Shown here one piece after another: positions 32,769-41,195 of a stretch of 64,000 nucleotides of DNA (its first letter is position 1; each line of letters opens with the position of its first letter). The notes beneath the pieces are model-generated. The model saw only the letters and a list, made by a program, of their open reading frames with translations. It was not told the origin of the DNA and did not search any database. Made by a program: the position numbers and the translations under genes. This DNA is from Kroppenstedtia sanguinis (lineage in GTDB: Bacteria > Bacillota > Bacilli > Thermoactinomycetales > DSM-45169), in assembly GCF_050433445.1 (NCBI RefSeq), contig NZ_JBNPXF010000010.1, forward strand, positions 1 through 64,000, written 5' to 3'.

Positions 32769-33733
32769 GTGGAAAAAAGAAAGCCCTGCTCGGGATCGAT
32801 ACCAGCAATTACCGCACTTCCTTAAGTTTAGTGGATGAAGAGGGAAAGCTCCTGGCAGATGAACGAGCTTGGCTGAAAGTAGAGTCCGGAGAACGGGGGT
32901 TGCAACAATCCACCGCTTTTTTTCAGCACGTGAACTGTTTGCCGGAGCTTTTTGCACGGATTCCTCTGGATGGAGTTCGTCTGGTGGGAGTGGCTGCCAG
33001 CCAAGCTCCTCGGCCGGTAGAGGGGTCCTATATGCCGGTGTTCCGGGCGGGTGTCTCTTGGGGACGGAGCTTGGCTCACGCTTGGGGAGTCCCTTTTTTC
33101 GGGACGACCCATCAGGAAGGCCATATTGAGGCAGGGTGGGTCACCGCAGATCGGAAGCTGGCGTCGGATCGATTTTTGGCCTTCCACCTTTCTGGAGGCA
33201 CGACAGAGCTGTTGGATGTACGCCGGCAACCGGGAGGTTATGAAATCCTGAAACTGGGAGGAACCCGGGATTTGAACGCCGGGCAGATGGTGGATCGAAT
33301 CGGAGTAGCGATGGGATTCTCCTTTCCCGCCGGTCCGGAATTGGAGGTAGCGGCTGTTGGGGAGGAGAGCTCTACTTTGACGATCCCTTCCAGTGTCAGT
33401 GGATTAGAATGCTCCTTTTCCGGTCCGTTATCCGCATTGGAGAGGGCTTGGCAGAGAGGGGAGGGAACCCGGGGGGAAATTGCTCAGGCAGCTTTGGCTT
33501 GTATAGCTAATACTTTGGAGAAAATGGTATTGAACGCTTTTGACTCCGGGTTTCCCAAGAGCCTCTTGATTGTGGGGGGAGTGGCGGCCAACCGATGGCT
33601 GATCGCCCGTCTGAAGTATCGCTTGGAGCATCGGGCGGTGGGTGGAAACCTTTCCTTTGCGGATCCACGGTTCTCCGGTGATAATGCCTTGGGCGTCGCC
33701 TGTTTGGGGTTGAAAAAACGAATGTTAATTTGA
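32765..33733 (+). CDS. TsaD/Kae1-like protein (paralog), function unknown
   Basis: The 322-residue protein belongs to the ASKHA-fold Kae1/TsaD/YgjD family, whose main member makes the t6A modification of tRNA. It keeps the metal-binding pair in HQEGH (H116 and H120). It also keeps GIDTSNYRTSLSLV, LSGGTTELLDV and VGGVAANRWL, but FSGPLSALER replaces the usual FSGLKTAV block. True tsaD normally sits with tsaB/tsaE/rimI, and no such neighbours occur here, so a paralog is more likely. The start is GTG 32765, coupled to nusB. It may be an inactive or modified kinase-like enzyme, or a second t6A-type factor. Confidence 0.75.
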   Translation: MSGKKKALLGIDTSNYRTSLSLVDEEGKLLADERAWLKVESGERGLQQSTAFFQHVNCLPELFARIPLDGVRLVGVAASQAPRPVEGSYMPVFRAGVSWGRSLAHAWGVPFFGTTHQEGHIEAGWVTADRKLASDRFLAFHLSGGTTELLDVRRQPGGYEILKLGGTRDLNAGQMVDRIGVAMGFSFPAGPELEVAAVGEESSTLTIPSSVSGLECSFSGPLSALERAWQRGEGTRGEIAQAALACIANTLEKMVLNAFDSGFPKSLLIVGGVAANRWLIARLKYRLEHRAVGGNLSFADPRFSGDNALGVACLGLKKRMLI

Positions 33734-33759
33734 TTTATTGCGGGTAATGTTCGTGTTTC

Positions 33760-33788
33760 TTTACATTGCTGACTGGAAAGAGTAAACT
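33760..33788 (+). promoter_or_regulatory. Promoter candidate for folD
   Basis: TTTACA (33760-33765) and TAAACT (33783-33788) are separated by 17 bp, about 30 bp before the folD start. Confidence 0.4.
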
Positions 33789-33820
33789 GGGTGCAAATCT
33801 CAACAGAGAGGAGTTTTCAA

Positions 33821-34675
33821 GTGAAGCGGGGAAATCTTATCGATGGAAAAGGGATTGCAGGTCAGATCAAAGATGAGTTGAAGGATGAGATCCAAGCTTG
33901 GTCTGCCGAATCGGGCCGACGCCCCGGCTTGGCGGTGATTTTGGTAGGGGAAGATCCAGCTTCCCGTACTTATGTAAGGGGAAAAGTACAGGATTGTGAA
34001 CAAGTGGGGATTTATTCCAGATTGATTCGAAAGCCCGATACCATTGAAGAAGAAGAGTTGCTTTTTGAAATTCACCGCTTAAATGAAGATCCGGCCATGG
34101 ATGGAATTCTGGTGCAGTTACCTCTTCCGGATCATATCTCTTCCGATCGCATCATTTCCGAGATCCGTCCGGAGAAAGATGTGGATGGATTTCATCCGAT
34201 TAATGCCGGGCGCTTGAGTACCGGCCTAAAGTCTTTGTTACCCTGTACTCCCCATGGGATTTTACAGATGTTGAAAAGAACGGGGATTTCCATTGCTGGC
34301 AAACATGCAGTCGTGGTCGGCAGAAGTAATATCGTGGGCAAACCGGTCTCCCTCTTACTTCAGAAGGAAGACGCCACAGTCACCATGTGTCATTCCCGGA
34401 CACAGGATCTAGCTCATTATACACAGCAGGCCGATATTCTAGTAGCGGCGGTGGGACGGTTGCAATTCATCACCGCTGAACATGTGAAGCCAGGAGCGGT
34501 GGTGATCGACGTGGGAATGAACCGGACACCAGAGGGAAAGCTGGCGGGAGATGTGGACTTTGAGTCGGTCCGGGAGCAGGCTTCCTTCATAACACCGGTG
34601 CCTGGAGGCGTCGGTCCCATGACCCGGGCGATGTTGTTGTACAATACAGTACAATCCGCCAAGGAAAGAGGATGA
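33821..34675 (+). CDS. folD: Methylenetetrahydrofolate dehydrogenase/cyclohydrolase
   Basis: FolD interconverts 5,10-methylene-, methenyl- and 10-formyl-tetrahydrofolate with NADP, feeding purine and formyl-methionine synthesis. The 284-residue protein shows LAVILVGEDPASRTYVRGK with the catalytic lysine/tyrosine region, DGILVQLPLPDHI, EKDVDGFHPIN, VVGRSNIVGKPVSLLL and TPVPGGVGPMT. GTG 33821 follows GAGAGGAGTTTTCAA and is preferred over the frame start at 33791. It belongs to the conserved folD-xseA-xseB-ispA order. Confidence 0.96.
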   Translation: MKRGNLIDGKGIAGQIKDELKDEIQAWSAESGRRPGLAVILVGEDPASRTYVRGKVQDCEQVGIYSRLIRKPDTIEEEELLFEIHRLNEDPAMDGILVQLPLPDHISSDRIISEIRPEKDVDGFHPINAGRLSTGLKSLLPCTPHGILQMLKRTGISIAGKHAVVVGRSNIVGKPVSLLLQKEDATVTMCHSRTQDLAHYTQQADILVAAVGRLQFITAEHVKPGAVVIDVGMNRTPEGKLAGDVDFESVREQASFITPVPGGVGPMTRAMLLYNTVQSAKERG

Positions 34676-34704
34676 TAGATCGTATTAGCTAGGTCCATTG
34701 GTTT

Positions 34705-34734
34705 GGTTTCACATAGAGTGATCCATGTGAAACC
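34705..34734. promoter_or_regulatory. Perfect inverted repeat in the folD-xseA spacer
   Basis: GGTTTCACAT (34705-34714) and ATGTGAAACC (34725-34734) form a perfect 10-bp stem with a 10-base loop. No T-run follows on the plus strand, so it may be a protein-binding site, an mRNA-stability element or an RNA processing site. It is about 30 bp before the xseA start. Confidence 0.5.
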
Positions 34735-34767
34735 CAATCGATGTTTAGCCGCTGGAGGTGTTCGGCG

Positions 34768-36138
34768 TTGCGGGAGAGAGAACAGGATGTCCTGACCGTT
34801 TCGGGGCTGGTACAGCACCTGACACAGGTGATCGATGAGGATCCGGGGTTGTCCCGGGTTTGGGTGCAGGGGGAAATCTCCAATTTCAAACACCACGGAC
34901 GTGGACACATGTACTTTACACTCAAGGATCATCAGACCCGGATCCGGGCGGTAATGTTTGCAGGAAACAACCGGCGGCTTCGGTTTATGCCGAAGGACGG
35001 GGATGACGTCTTGGTCCGGGGACGAGTCGGGGTTTTTGAACGGGACGGACAGACACAGCTTTATGTTACCCACATGCAACCCAACGGGGTGGGGGAACTC
35101 TATGTCGCTTTTCAACAGCTGAGAGACAAGCTCGATGAGGAAGGACTCTTCTCTCCCTCCCTGAAAAAAAGACTTCCCTTCTTTCCCCGCCGCGTGGGGG
35201 TGATCACCTCTGCTCACGGTGCAGTGGTACGGGATATTATCACTACGATCCAACGTCGGAGTCGGGGGGTGGATATTCTTGTGGACCCGGTGCCGGTACA
35301 GGGACCCCAAGCTCCTCTGGAGATCGCTCAAGCTCTCGGCCGGATGAATCAGGCAGGAGAGGTGGATGTGATCATTGTCGGACGGGGAGGAGGATCCCTG
35401 GAAGAATTGTGGGCCTTCAATGAAGAAGAGGTGGCTCGCAGCATCCGCCAATCTCGAATTCCGGTGGTTTCAGCAGTGGGACATGAAACGGACACCACTA
35501 TCGCCGATTTTGTGGCCGATGTCCGGGCGTCGACTCCGACGGCGGCAGCGGAGATGGTGGTCCCTCATTTCGCAGAGTTGCAAATCGGTCTAAAAACTGT
35601 CCAGGAACGCTTAATCCAGGGGATGAACCAGTGTTTGATCGCGGAGAGAGTGAGGTTGAATCGCTGGCTGGACCGACCTGTTTTTCGTCGACCCGCCACG
35701 GGGTTGGAGCAGGCTGAACAGCGTCTCGATCTATTGAGGGGGAAGCTGGTGCGGGGAGCGAGAGAAGGTTTGGCTCCTGTTCGCTCCCGTTTGGAAAGCC
35801 GGACATACCGACTGCAAGGACACCATCCCGCTCTCCGCGTTCCTCGGTTGAAGGACCGGTGGCTGCGTCTTCAGCGTCAATCGAAGACGGGGATGATCCG
35901 CCTTCTACAGGACTATCACAGGCGATGGCAGGGGAAAATGGAGCATTTGGACGCCTTGAGTCCGTTAAAAGTAATGAATCGGGGATATTCCCTTCTTTAT
36001 CGCTATGATGAGCAAGAACTGATCCAATCTGTGAAGCAGGTGCAAGCGGGAGATCTGGTCCGGATCCGCTTGTCGGACGGAAGGCTAAAATGCCAAATTT
36101 GGGGAATGGAGGAGGATTCCAATGGAAAAAGCCGATAA
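34768..36138 (+). CDS. xseA: Exodeoxyribonuclease VII large subunit
   Basis: XseA, with XseB, degrades single-stranded DNA from both ends. The 456-residue protein has an N-terminal OB-fold (LSRVWVQGEISNFKHHGRGHMYFTLKD), then the catalytic domain with RVGVITSAHGAVVRDI, VIIVGRGGGSLEELWAFNEE and PVVSAVGHETD. A helical C-terminal part follows. TTG 34768 is chosen because GGAGGTG lies seven bases upstream; ATG 34741, nine codons earlier, has no ribosome site. It overlaps xseB by 17 bases. Confidence 0.93.
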   Translation: MREREQDVLTVSGLVQHLTQVIDEDPGLSRVWVQGEISNFKHHGRGHMYFTLKDHQTRIRAVMFAGNNRRLRFMPKDGDDVLVRGRVGVFERDGQTQLYVTHMQPNGVGELYVAFQQLRDKLDEEGLFSPSLKKRLPFFPRRVGVITSAHGAVVRDIITTIQRRSRGVDILVDPVPVQGPQAPLEIAQALGRMNQAGEVDVIIVGRGGGSLEELWAFNEEEVARSIRQSRIPVVSAVGHETDTTIADFVADVRASTPTAAAEMVVPHFAELQIGLKTVQERLIQGMNQCLIAERVRLNRWLDRPVFRRPATGLEQAEQRLDLLRGKLVRGAREGLAPVRSRLESRTYRLQGHHPALRVPRLKDRWLRLQRQSKTGMIRLLQDYHRRWQGKMEHLDALSPLKVMNRGYSLLYRYDEQELIQSVKQVQAGDLVRIRLSDGRLKCQIWGMEEDSNGKSR

Positions 36139-36391
36139 GCAGAAGGAAGCCGGTTTACCGGAAAACCTGTCCTTTGAAGAAGCGATGGATCGTCTGGAAG
36201 AAGTGGTGGAGCATCTAGAAAGCGGAGAGGTACCCTTGGAAGAATCGATCCGTCTGTTTGAAGAGGGTATGAAATTGTCCCGTTATTGTGGTGAGAAATT
36301 GGAGAAAATGGAGCAACATGTGGAAATGTTGGTCCAAGAAAATGGGGAATGGGTGAAGAAACCCTTTCAACCAGAGGAGGAAGTGGAGTAA
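36122..36391 (+). CDS. xseB: Exodeoxyribonuclease VII small subunit
   Basis: XseB is the small subunit that binds many copies per XseA. The 89-residue helical protein shows the family motif LSFEEAMDRLEEVVEHLESGEVPLEESIRLFEEGM. Its start lies inside the xseA end (GAGGAGGATTCC before ATG 36122), giving coupled expression. Two bases separate its stop from the ispA start. Confidence 0.95.
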   Translation: MEKADKQKEAGLPENLSFEEAMDRLEEVVEHLESGEVPLEESIRLFEEGMKLSRYCGEKLEKMEQHVEMLVQENGEWVKKPFQPEEEVE

Positions 36392-36393
36392 AC

Positions 36394-37290
36394 GTGGAGG
36401 AAATCCAACGATATTTAGAAGAGAAGGCGAAAAGTATCGAATCCAGATTGAAAGAGTATGTGGAAAGTCCGGTGGGAGTCCCCGGAAAATTACGGGAGGC
36501 GATGGCCTACTCCTTGCTGGCCGGGGGGAAACGTCTTCGACCCGTTTTGACCTTGGCTACTGCCGAGGCTTTGGGAGGGAGTGAGGAGAAGGCTTTACCC
36601 TTTGCCTGTGCCGTGGAAATGATCCATACATACTCCCTGATCCATGATGATCTTCCAGCAATGGACGACGATGATTTTCGCCGGGGAAATCCCACCAATC
36701 ATAAGATATACGGGGAGGCGATGGCCATTCTAGCCGGGGATGCCTTATTGACTCAGGCTTTCGGTTTGATGGCTGAAGGAGCTCTGGAGGCGGAATTGCC
36801 TCGGGAGACCGCACTCACTCTCATTCAAGAATGTGCTGCTCGGGTGGGAGCGGAAGGGATGGTAGGCGGACAGGTGAAGGATATTCAGGGGGAAGGTCGC
36901 GAGGTCTCCCTAGATGAGTTGCAGGACATCCATCGTTCCAAGACCGGAGATTTGATCACCGGGTCTGTCCGCATGGGGGCGATGGTGGCTGGGAGCGGAG
37001 AGGATGAGCTCCAGGCGTTGACCGGATACGCCGAACGGTTGGGACTGGCCTTTCAGATCCAGGATGATGTTCTGGATGTGGTTGGGGATCATCAAAAGCT
37101 GGGGAAACCCGTGGGTAGCGATGAGGTGAAAAATAAATCCACTTATCCATCCCTCCTCGGATTGGATTCCTCTAAGGAGCGGGTCAGATCTTTGATCGAG
37201 GAAGCCAAACAGTTGATCACTTCTCAAGAACGGATCCGTCCGGACCGGTTGTTGGCGATTGCCGACTATCTAATTGTACGGGACAAATGA
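36394..37290 (+). CDS. ispA: Farnesyl diphosphate synthase (polyprenyl synthetase)
   Basis: This enzyme condenses isopentenyl diphosphate with dimethylallyl and geranyl diphosphates to make farnesyl diphosphate. The 298-residue all-helical protein carries both aspartate-rich motifs: DDLPAMDDDDFRRG (first) and QIQDDVLDVVGD (second), plus LAGGKRLRPVL. GTG 36394 follows GAGGAAGTGGAGTAAAC; the frame extension to 36349 lies inside xseB. The usual next gene, dxs, follows after a 572-bp gap, unusual for this conserved operon. Confidence 0.95.
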   Translation: MEEIQRYLEEKAKSIESRLKEYVESPVGVPGKLREAMAYSLLAGGKRLRPVLTLATAEALGGSEEKALPFACAVEMIHTYSLIHDDLPAMDDDDFRRGNPTNHKIYGEAMAILAGDALLTQAFGLMAEGALEAELPRETALTLIQECAARVGAEGMVGGQVKDIQGEGREVSLDELQDIHRSKTGDLITGSVRMGAMVAGSGEDELQALTGYAERLGLAFQIQDDVLDVVGDHQKLGKPVGSDEVKNKSTYPSLLGLDSSKERVRSLIEEAKQLITSQERIRPDRLLAIADYLIVRDK

Positions 37291-37305
37291 GCTTGTCTCC
37301 TTCAT

Positions 37306-37335
37306 TTGTCTGGGGTCACAAGGTTATGATATAAT
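37306..37335 (+). promoter_or_regulatory. Promoter in the ispA-dxs spacer
   Basis: TTGTCT (37306-37311) and TATAAT (37330-37335) are separated by 18 bp. It would read through the palindromic region towards dxs. Confidence 0.5.
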
Positions 37336-37372
37336 GTCTGCAATTCAGAAGTGGAAATTCGTATATCCAGGT

Positions 37373-37606
37373 TTCACCCCGCCTTGAAGGCGGGGTGAAC
37401 ATCCGTCGCCGGGCCCGGTATTAAGGGCGTTGTCTTCAGGTGGGCCGGGCATTTCAGCCAGTGATGGTGTTCCACTCCATGACCGTCCTCCCAACAACCC
37501 CTGTGCGAATTGTGATTCCGGTCAGATCGGCCGTGGCAGACCGGTGGAAAGCCGTTGGTCCAGCCGGAACGGAATGCCGGCCGCCGCATGCGGCCGGCAT
37601 TCCGTT
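37373..37606 (+). mobile_element. Possible IS200/IS605-like remnant with hairpin ends
   Basis: Two perfect palindromes bound about 235 bp. One has arms 37373-37383 and 37389-37399 (TTCACCCCGCC type, similar to IS200/IS605 end hairpins). The other has 17-bp arms 37568-37584 and 37590-37606, followed by CTTTTT. A frame in between reads GQIGRGRPVESR, faintly like the C-terminus of TnpB. No transposase remains. A plain tandem of regulatory hairpins is the alternative. Confidence 0.35.
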
Positions 37607-37612
37607 CTTTTT
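37568..37612 (+). terminator. Very strong hairpin with T-run upstream of dxs
   Basis: This hairpin has a perfect 17-bp stem, a 5-base loop CGCAT and then TTCTTTTT. It should terminate transcripts coming from ispA, so dxs needs its own start downstream. Confidence 0.6.
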
Positions 37613-37862
37613 GCCTTTTGGGTCGTTCACGGTCGCGACTGGTTTTCAATTTTTGCAAATTATGCTCGGGAGAGGAGTTGGCTGACGATAGCCCACTTGA
37701 CAAGCCTGGTCAGGATCGAGGTTCAGCAGACGGAAAAGTAGCGGGAAATATTCGATTAAGGAATGCCATCTTTTGGCTCAGTAAAGTCTTTTATATACCT
37801 GAAAAAAGTTTTACATCGACAGAGAACAGCCAGCAAACGAAAACGAAAGCGAGGCGTTTTTC

Positions 37863-39761
37863 GTGCACCTCGAGCAGATCAATTCACCGGAACAATTAAA
37901 AAAACTTCCTGTCCAGGAACTTCCCCGCTTGGCCGAGGAAATCCGCCATTTTCTGATTGAAAGTTTATCTGTGACGGGAGGACACTTAGGGTCTAATTTG
38001 GGTATTGTGGAACTGACTCTTGCATTGCATTATCTTTTTGATAGTCCCAAGGATCGCCTGCTGTGGGATGTGGGACATCAGGCCTATGTTCACAAGATCC
38101 TGACCGGACGCAGGTCCCAATTTGATACTCTCCGACAATACAAGGGGTTGTGCGGATTTCCCAAAATGGTGGAAAGCGAGCATGACACTTGGGAGACCGG
38201 TCACAGTAGCACCTCCCTGTCGGCGGCGATGGGCATGGCGGTTGCCCGGGATCTGAAGGGAGAAGATCACCGAGTGATCCCGATTATAGGTGACGGGGCT
38301 CTCACCGGAGGAATGGCGCTGGAAGCGCTTAACCATATCGGAAATGAAAAACGGAACATTATGGTGATCCTCAATGACAACGAGATGTCCATCTCCCCCA
38401 ACGTAGGTGCCATTCACAATTATTTGGGCAGACTGCGGACACATCGTCACTATCACAAACTGAAAGAAGAAGTGGAGTATTTTCTCAAAAAGATTCCCTC
38501 GGTGGGAGGAGCTTTTGCCACCGCAGCGGAACGAATCAAAGACAGTATGAAATACCTGGTGGTGTCCGGAGTTCTGTTTGAAAAATTGGGCTTCACTTAT
38601 CTAGGGCCTGTCAGTGGGCACAATCTGGATGAACTGATGGAGTGTTTGCGGCTGGCAGATCAGACGAAGGGACCGGTTTTGGTTCATGTAGTCACCGTGA
38701 AAGGAAAAGGGTATTTGCCAGCGGAAAATGATGTAGAAAAACTACATGGCGTATCTAAAGGATATAAATTGGAAGCGAACCAAGAGGTGAAAACAGAGGC
38801 GAAAAAAGAGAGTCCCGTCAAATACCCCAAGGTGTTTGGAGATACTCTGATTCAACTGGCACAGACAGATCAGCGTGTCGTAGGGATCACACCGGCTATG
38901 CTGGGAGGCTCGGGGATGAATGAATTCGCCTCGAAGTATCCAGACCGTTGTTTTGATGTGGGCATCGCCGAACAACATGCCGGCACCTTTGCAGCAGGCT
39001 TGGCCACTCAGGGGATGAAACCGGTGCTGGCGATCTATTCTACTTTTCTGCAGAGGGCTTATGATCAGGTGATCCACGATATCGCCCGTCAAAAACTGGA
39101 CGTGGTCCTGGCTGTAGACCGAGCTGGTTTTGTCGGGGCCGATGGAGAGACGCACCAAGGGATTTACGACATCGCCTATCTGCGTTGCATCCCCAACATG
39201 GTGGTGATGATGCCCAAGGACGAAAATGAATTCCGGCACATGCTGTATACCGCCTATCGATACAACGGACCGATCGCTGTCCGTTTCCCGAGAGGGACAG
39301 GTGTCGGGGTGGAGATAGATCCGGAACTGAAGGAACTTCCCATCGGCAAGTCTGAAGTGTTGCGGGAAGGCCGGGATGTGTCTCTGCTCGCCTTTGGGAC
39401 GATGGTTCCCCTGGCCCTGGAAGCGGCGGAGCGGCTAGCAGAGGAAGGGGTGGAGGCGAAGGTGGTCAACGCCCGATTCGCCAAACCCCTGGATACGGAG
39501 CTGTTGGATCAGTTGAACATGGAAGGAGCTCCCGTGATCACGATCGAAGAGGGGTGTGTCAGCGGCGGGTTTGGCAGTGCAGTGTTGGAATATTTCTCGG
39601 GTCTAGCGAATTGCGATGTTTCGGTGCAAACCATGGGGGTACCGGACTATTTTGTCGAGCATGGAGATGTGAAGGATCAACTTGCCGAAGTAGGTTTAAC
39701 CGCGGAAAATGTCGTCCAAAACGCCCGTCAGGTCATCGCTGGCCAGCGGCAACGGGTTTGA
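37863..39761 (+). CDS. dxs: 1-deoxy-D-xylulose-5-phosphate synthase
   Basis: DXS condenses pyruvate and glyceraldehyde-3-phosphate with thiamine diphosphate, the first step of the MEP isoprenoid pathway. The 632-residue protein has the TPP-binding motif GDGALTGGMALEALNHIG followed by NDNEMSISPNVGA. It also has HQAYVHK and the C-terminal transketolase blocks (DRAGFVGADGETHQG, AIRFPRG-type AVRFPRG). The start is GTG 37863 with a modest GCGAGG site. It heads dxs-tlyA-nadK-argR-recN. The product pairs with the ispA product upstream. Confidence 0.96.
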   Translation: MHLEQINSPEQLKKLPVQELPRLAEEIRHFLIESLSVTGGHLGSNLGIVELTLALHYLFDSPKDRLLWDVGHQAYVHKILTGRRSQFDTLRQYKGLCGFPKMVESEHDTWETGHSSTSLSAAMGMAVARDLKGEDHRVIPIIGDGALTGGMALEALNHIGNEKRNIMVILNDNEMSISPNVGAIHNYLGRLRTHRHYHKLKEEVEYFLKKIPSVGGAFATAAERIKDSMKYLVVSGVLFEKLGFTYLGPVSGHNLDELMECLRLADQTKGPVLVHVVTVKGKGYLPAENDVEKLHGVSKGYKLEANQEVKTEAKKESPVKYPKVFGDTLIQLAQTDQRVVGITPAMLGGSGMNEFASKYPDRCFDVGIAEQHAGTFAAGLATQGMKPVLAIYSTFLQRAYDQVIHDIARQKLDVVLAVDRAGFVGADGETHQGIYDIAYLRCIPNMVVMMPKDENEFRHMLYTAYRYNGPIAVRFPRGTGVGVEIDPELKELPIGKSEVLREGRDVSLLAFGTMVPLALEAAERLAEEGVEAKVVNARFAKPLDTELLDQLNMEGAPVITIEEGCVSGGFGSAVLEYFSGLANCDVSVQTMGVPDYFVEHGDVKDQLAEVGLTAENVVQNARQVIAGQRQRV

Positions 39762-39767
39762 GGAGTA

Positions 39768-40589
39768 ATGGTGGCCAAGGAGCGGTTGGATCTCGTCCTC
39801 GTCAACAATGGATATTTCCCCACCCGTCAACAGGCACAACGGGCGGTCATGGCGGGCTGGGTCCGGGTGAATGGGGAACGGATGGACAAACCAGGTACCC
39901 GGATCCCCCTCGAGGCAGCGGTTGAGGTTGCCAGACGGGAGCATCCCTATGTGAGCCGAGGGGGGCTGAAGCTGGAACAGGCTTTGAAGGTATTTCCGTT
40001 GGATCTCGGTGGACGAACTGTCTTGGATGTTGGGGCGTCCACTGGAGGTTTCACCGATTGTGCCCTTCAAAACGGGGCGGTTAAAGTGTATGCCGTGGAT
40101 GTGGGGTATGGGCAATTGGCCTGGAAGTTGCGTCAGGATCCACGGGTGGTGGTGATGGAACGAACCAATTTCCGTTATATGCAAGCGGAGGATTTGCCAG
40201 AGGAGACGCCGGATTTTGCGACAGTAGATGTCTCCTTTATCTCCCTGTCCCTGATCCTGCCCCCATTGAAGGCTCTGCTGAAAATGCCCGGGGATGTGGT
40301 CGCCCTGGTGAAGCCGCAGTTTGAGGCAGGTAGAGAACAGGTGGGTCGTAAAGGGATAGTCCGTGATCCCCAGGTACACCAGAAGGTACTCGCCCGCTTT
40401 GCCGAGATGGCAACCACGGCAGGATTCTCCCTCAAAGGATTGGCCCCTTCTCCCATCACCGGTAGCAGGGGGAACATTGAGTTTCTCAGCTGGTTGCAAC
40501 GAAGTCCAATGGAAAACTCCTTACTTCCGACGGATCTGGAAAACTTGATCGAGGAAACTGTAGAGAAAGCCCATTCCCTACAGGGATGA
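39768..40589 (+). CDS. tlyA: TlyA family rRNA (cytidine-2'-O)-methyltransferase
   Basis: TlyA-type enzymes 2'-O-methylate 16S and 23S rRNA, and loss gives capreomycin resistance in mycobacteria. The 273-residue protein has an N-terminal S4 RNA-binding domain (ERLDLVLVNNGYFPTRQQAQR) and an FtsJ-like methyltransferase domain with the SAM motif LDVGASTGGFTD. The C-terminal SPITGSRGNIEFL is typical. ATG 39768 lies six bases after the dxs stop with GAGGAGTA. In B. subtilis this is yqxC, in the same place. Confidence 0.92.
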   Translation: MVAKERLDLVLVNNGYFPTRQQAQRAVMAGWVRVNGERMDKPGTRIPLEAAVEVARREHPYVSRGGLKLEQALKVFPLDLGGRTVLDVGASTGGFTDCALQNGAVKVYAVDVGYGQLAWKLRQDPRVVVMERTNFRYMQAEDLPEETPDFATVDVSFISLSLILPPLKALLKMPGDVVALVKPQFEAGREQVGRKGIVRDPQVHQKVLARFAEMATTAGFSLKGLAPSPITGSRGNIEFLSWLQRSPMENSLLPTDLENLIEETVEKAHSLQG

Positions 40590-40646
40590 GCTCTGACAGG
40601 ATTTTCTGTCCCAAGGGTTGAATAAGTGGAAAAAGGAGGGATTCCT

Positions 40647-41165
40647 TTGTTGAAACCCGGGGATGTGGTGGTCCTTTTTCTGCTTATGACCCTGGCTTTC
40701 TGGTTGTTGTTCCGATCGTGGCGGAAAGTGAAGAGCCGTCCCTTAGTTTTGGACTCACAGCAACCGGTGCAGGGGGAGATTCCCGATTGGTTGGAACGGG
40801 AAGGTTACGAGGTGATTGCGGCCAAACAACGGTTGCCTCTTTGGATTCAGGTCGGAGGGAATCAATATGAAAGCCGGCTGTACGCGGATTATGTGGCCTT
40901 GGAGGGGGAAGAGACCTATGTGGTCGTGCTGGCCAAAGCTAAGAGAGCCCTCCGCTGGTCCGGCGCAGCGATTCGTGATCGATTTCTCGGCCATGTTCTT
41001 GCCTTTCAAGCTACAGGGATTTTATACGTTGACCCGATACAGGGCACCTTGAAAAAAATCACCTTTGAGATTCAGGGAGTTCGGACTCCGGAGAGACGGC
41101 GGGGGTGGACCTCCCATCTCATCATGATGGCTCTGGGGGCCTTGATCGCAATTCTGGTCCGATAA
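40647..41165 (+). CDS. Two-span membrane protein of unknown function
   Basis: The 172-residue protein has an N-terminal span (about 5-22) and a C-terminal span (about 151-170), with a soluble domain between. The soluble domain contains IPDWLEREGYEVIAAKQRLPL and ADYVALEGEETYVVVLAKAKRAL, a nuclease-fold-like beta pattern that I cannot assign. TTG 40647 (or 40650) is chosen because AAGGAGGG lies about six bases before; the GTG at 40626 has no site. It sits between tlyA and nadK on the same strand and is probably in the same operon. Confidence 0.65.
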   Translation: MLKPGDVVVLFLLMTLAFWLLFRSWRKVKSRPLVLDSQQPVQGEIPDWLEREGYEVIAAKQRLPLWIQVGGNQYESRLYADYVALEGEETYVVVLAKAKRALRWSGAAIRDRFLGHVLAFQATGILYVDPIQGTLKKITFEIQGVRTPERRRGWTSHLIMMALGALIAILVR

Positions 41166-41195
41166 ATCTTCGGGGCGGATGGAGGTGTAGTCGAT

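Larger units (their letters stand above)
37291..37862. other. Unusually long ispA-dxs spacer
   Basis: No intact gene is supported. The spacer holds a promoter at 37306-37335 and two strong palindromes (37373-37399, 37568-37606). Between and behind them lie translations that only faintly resemble a TnpB C-terminus. In Bacillus the two genes are nearly adjacent. The spacer is probably an insertion. Confidence 0.6.

Noticed and set aside
32765..33733. Calling this gene the true tsaD
   Set aside because: The FSG block is altered and tsaB/tsaE/rimI are not adjacent, so a paralog is the safer reading.
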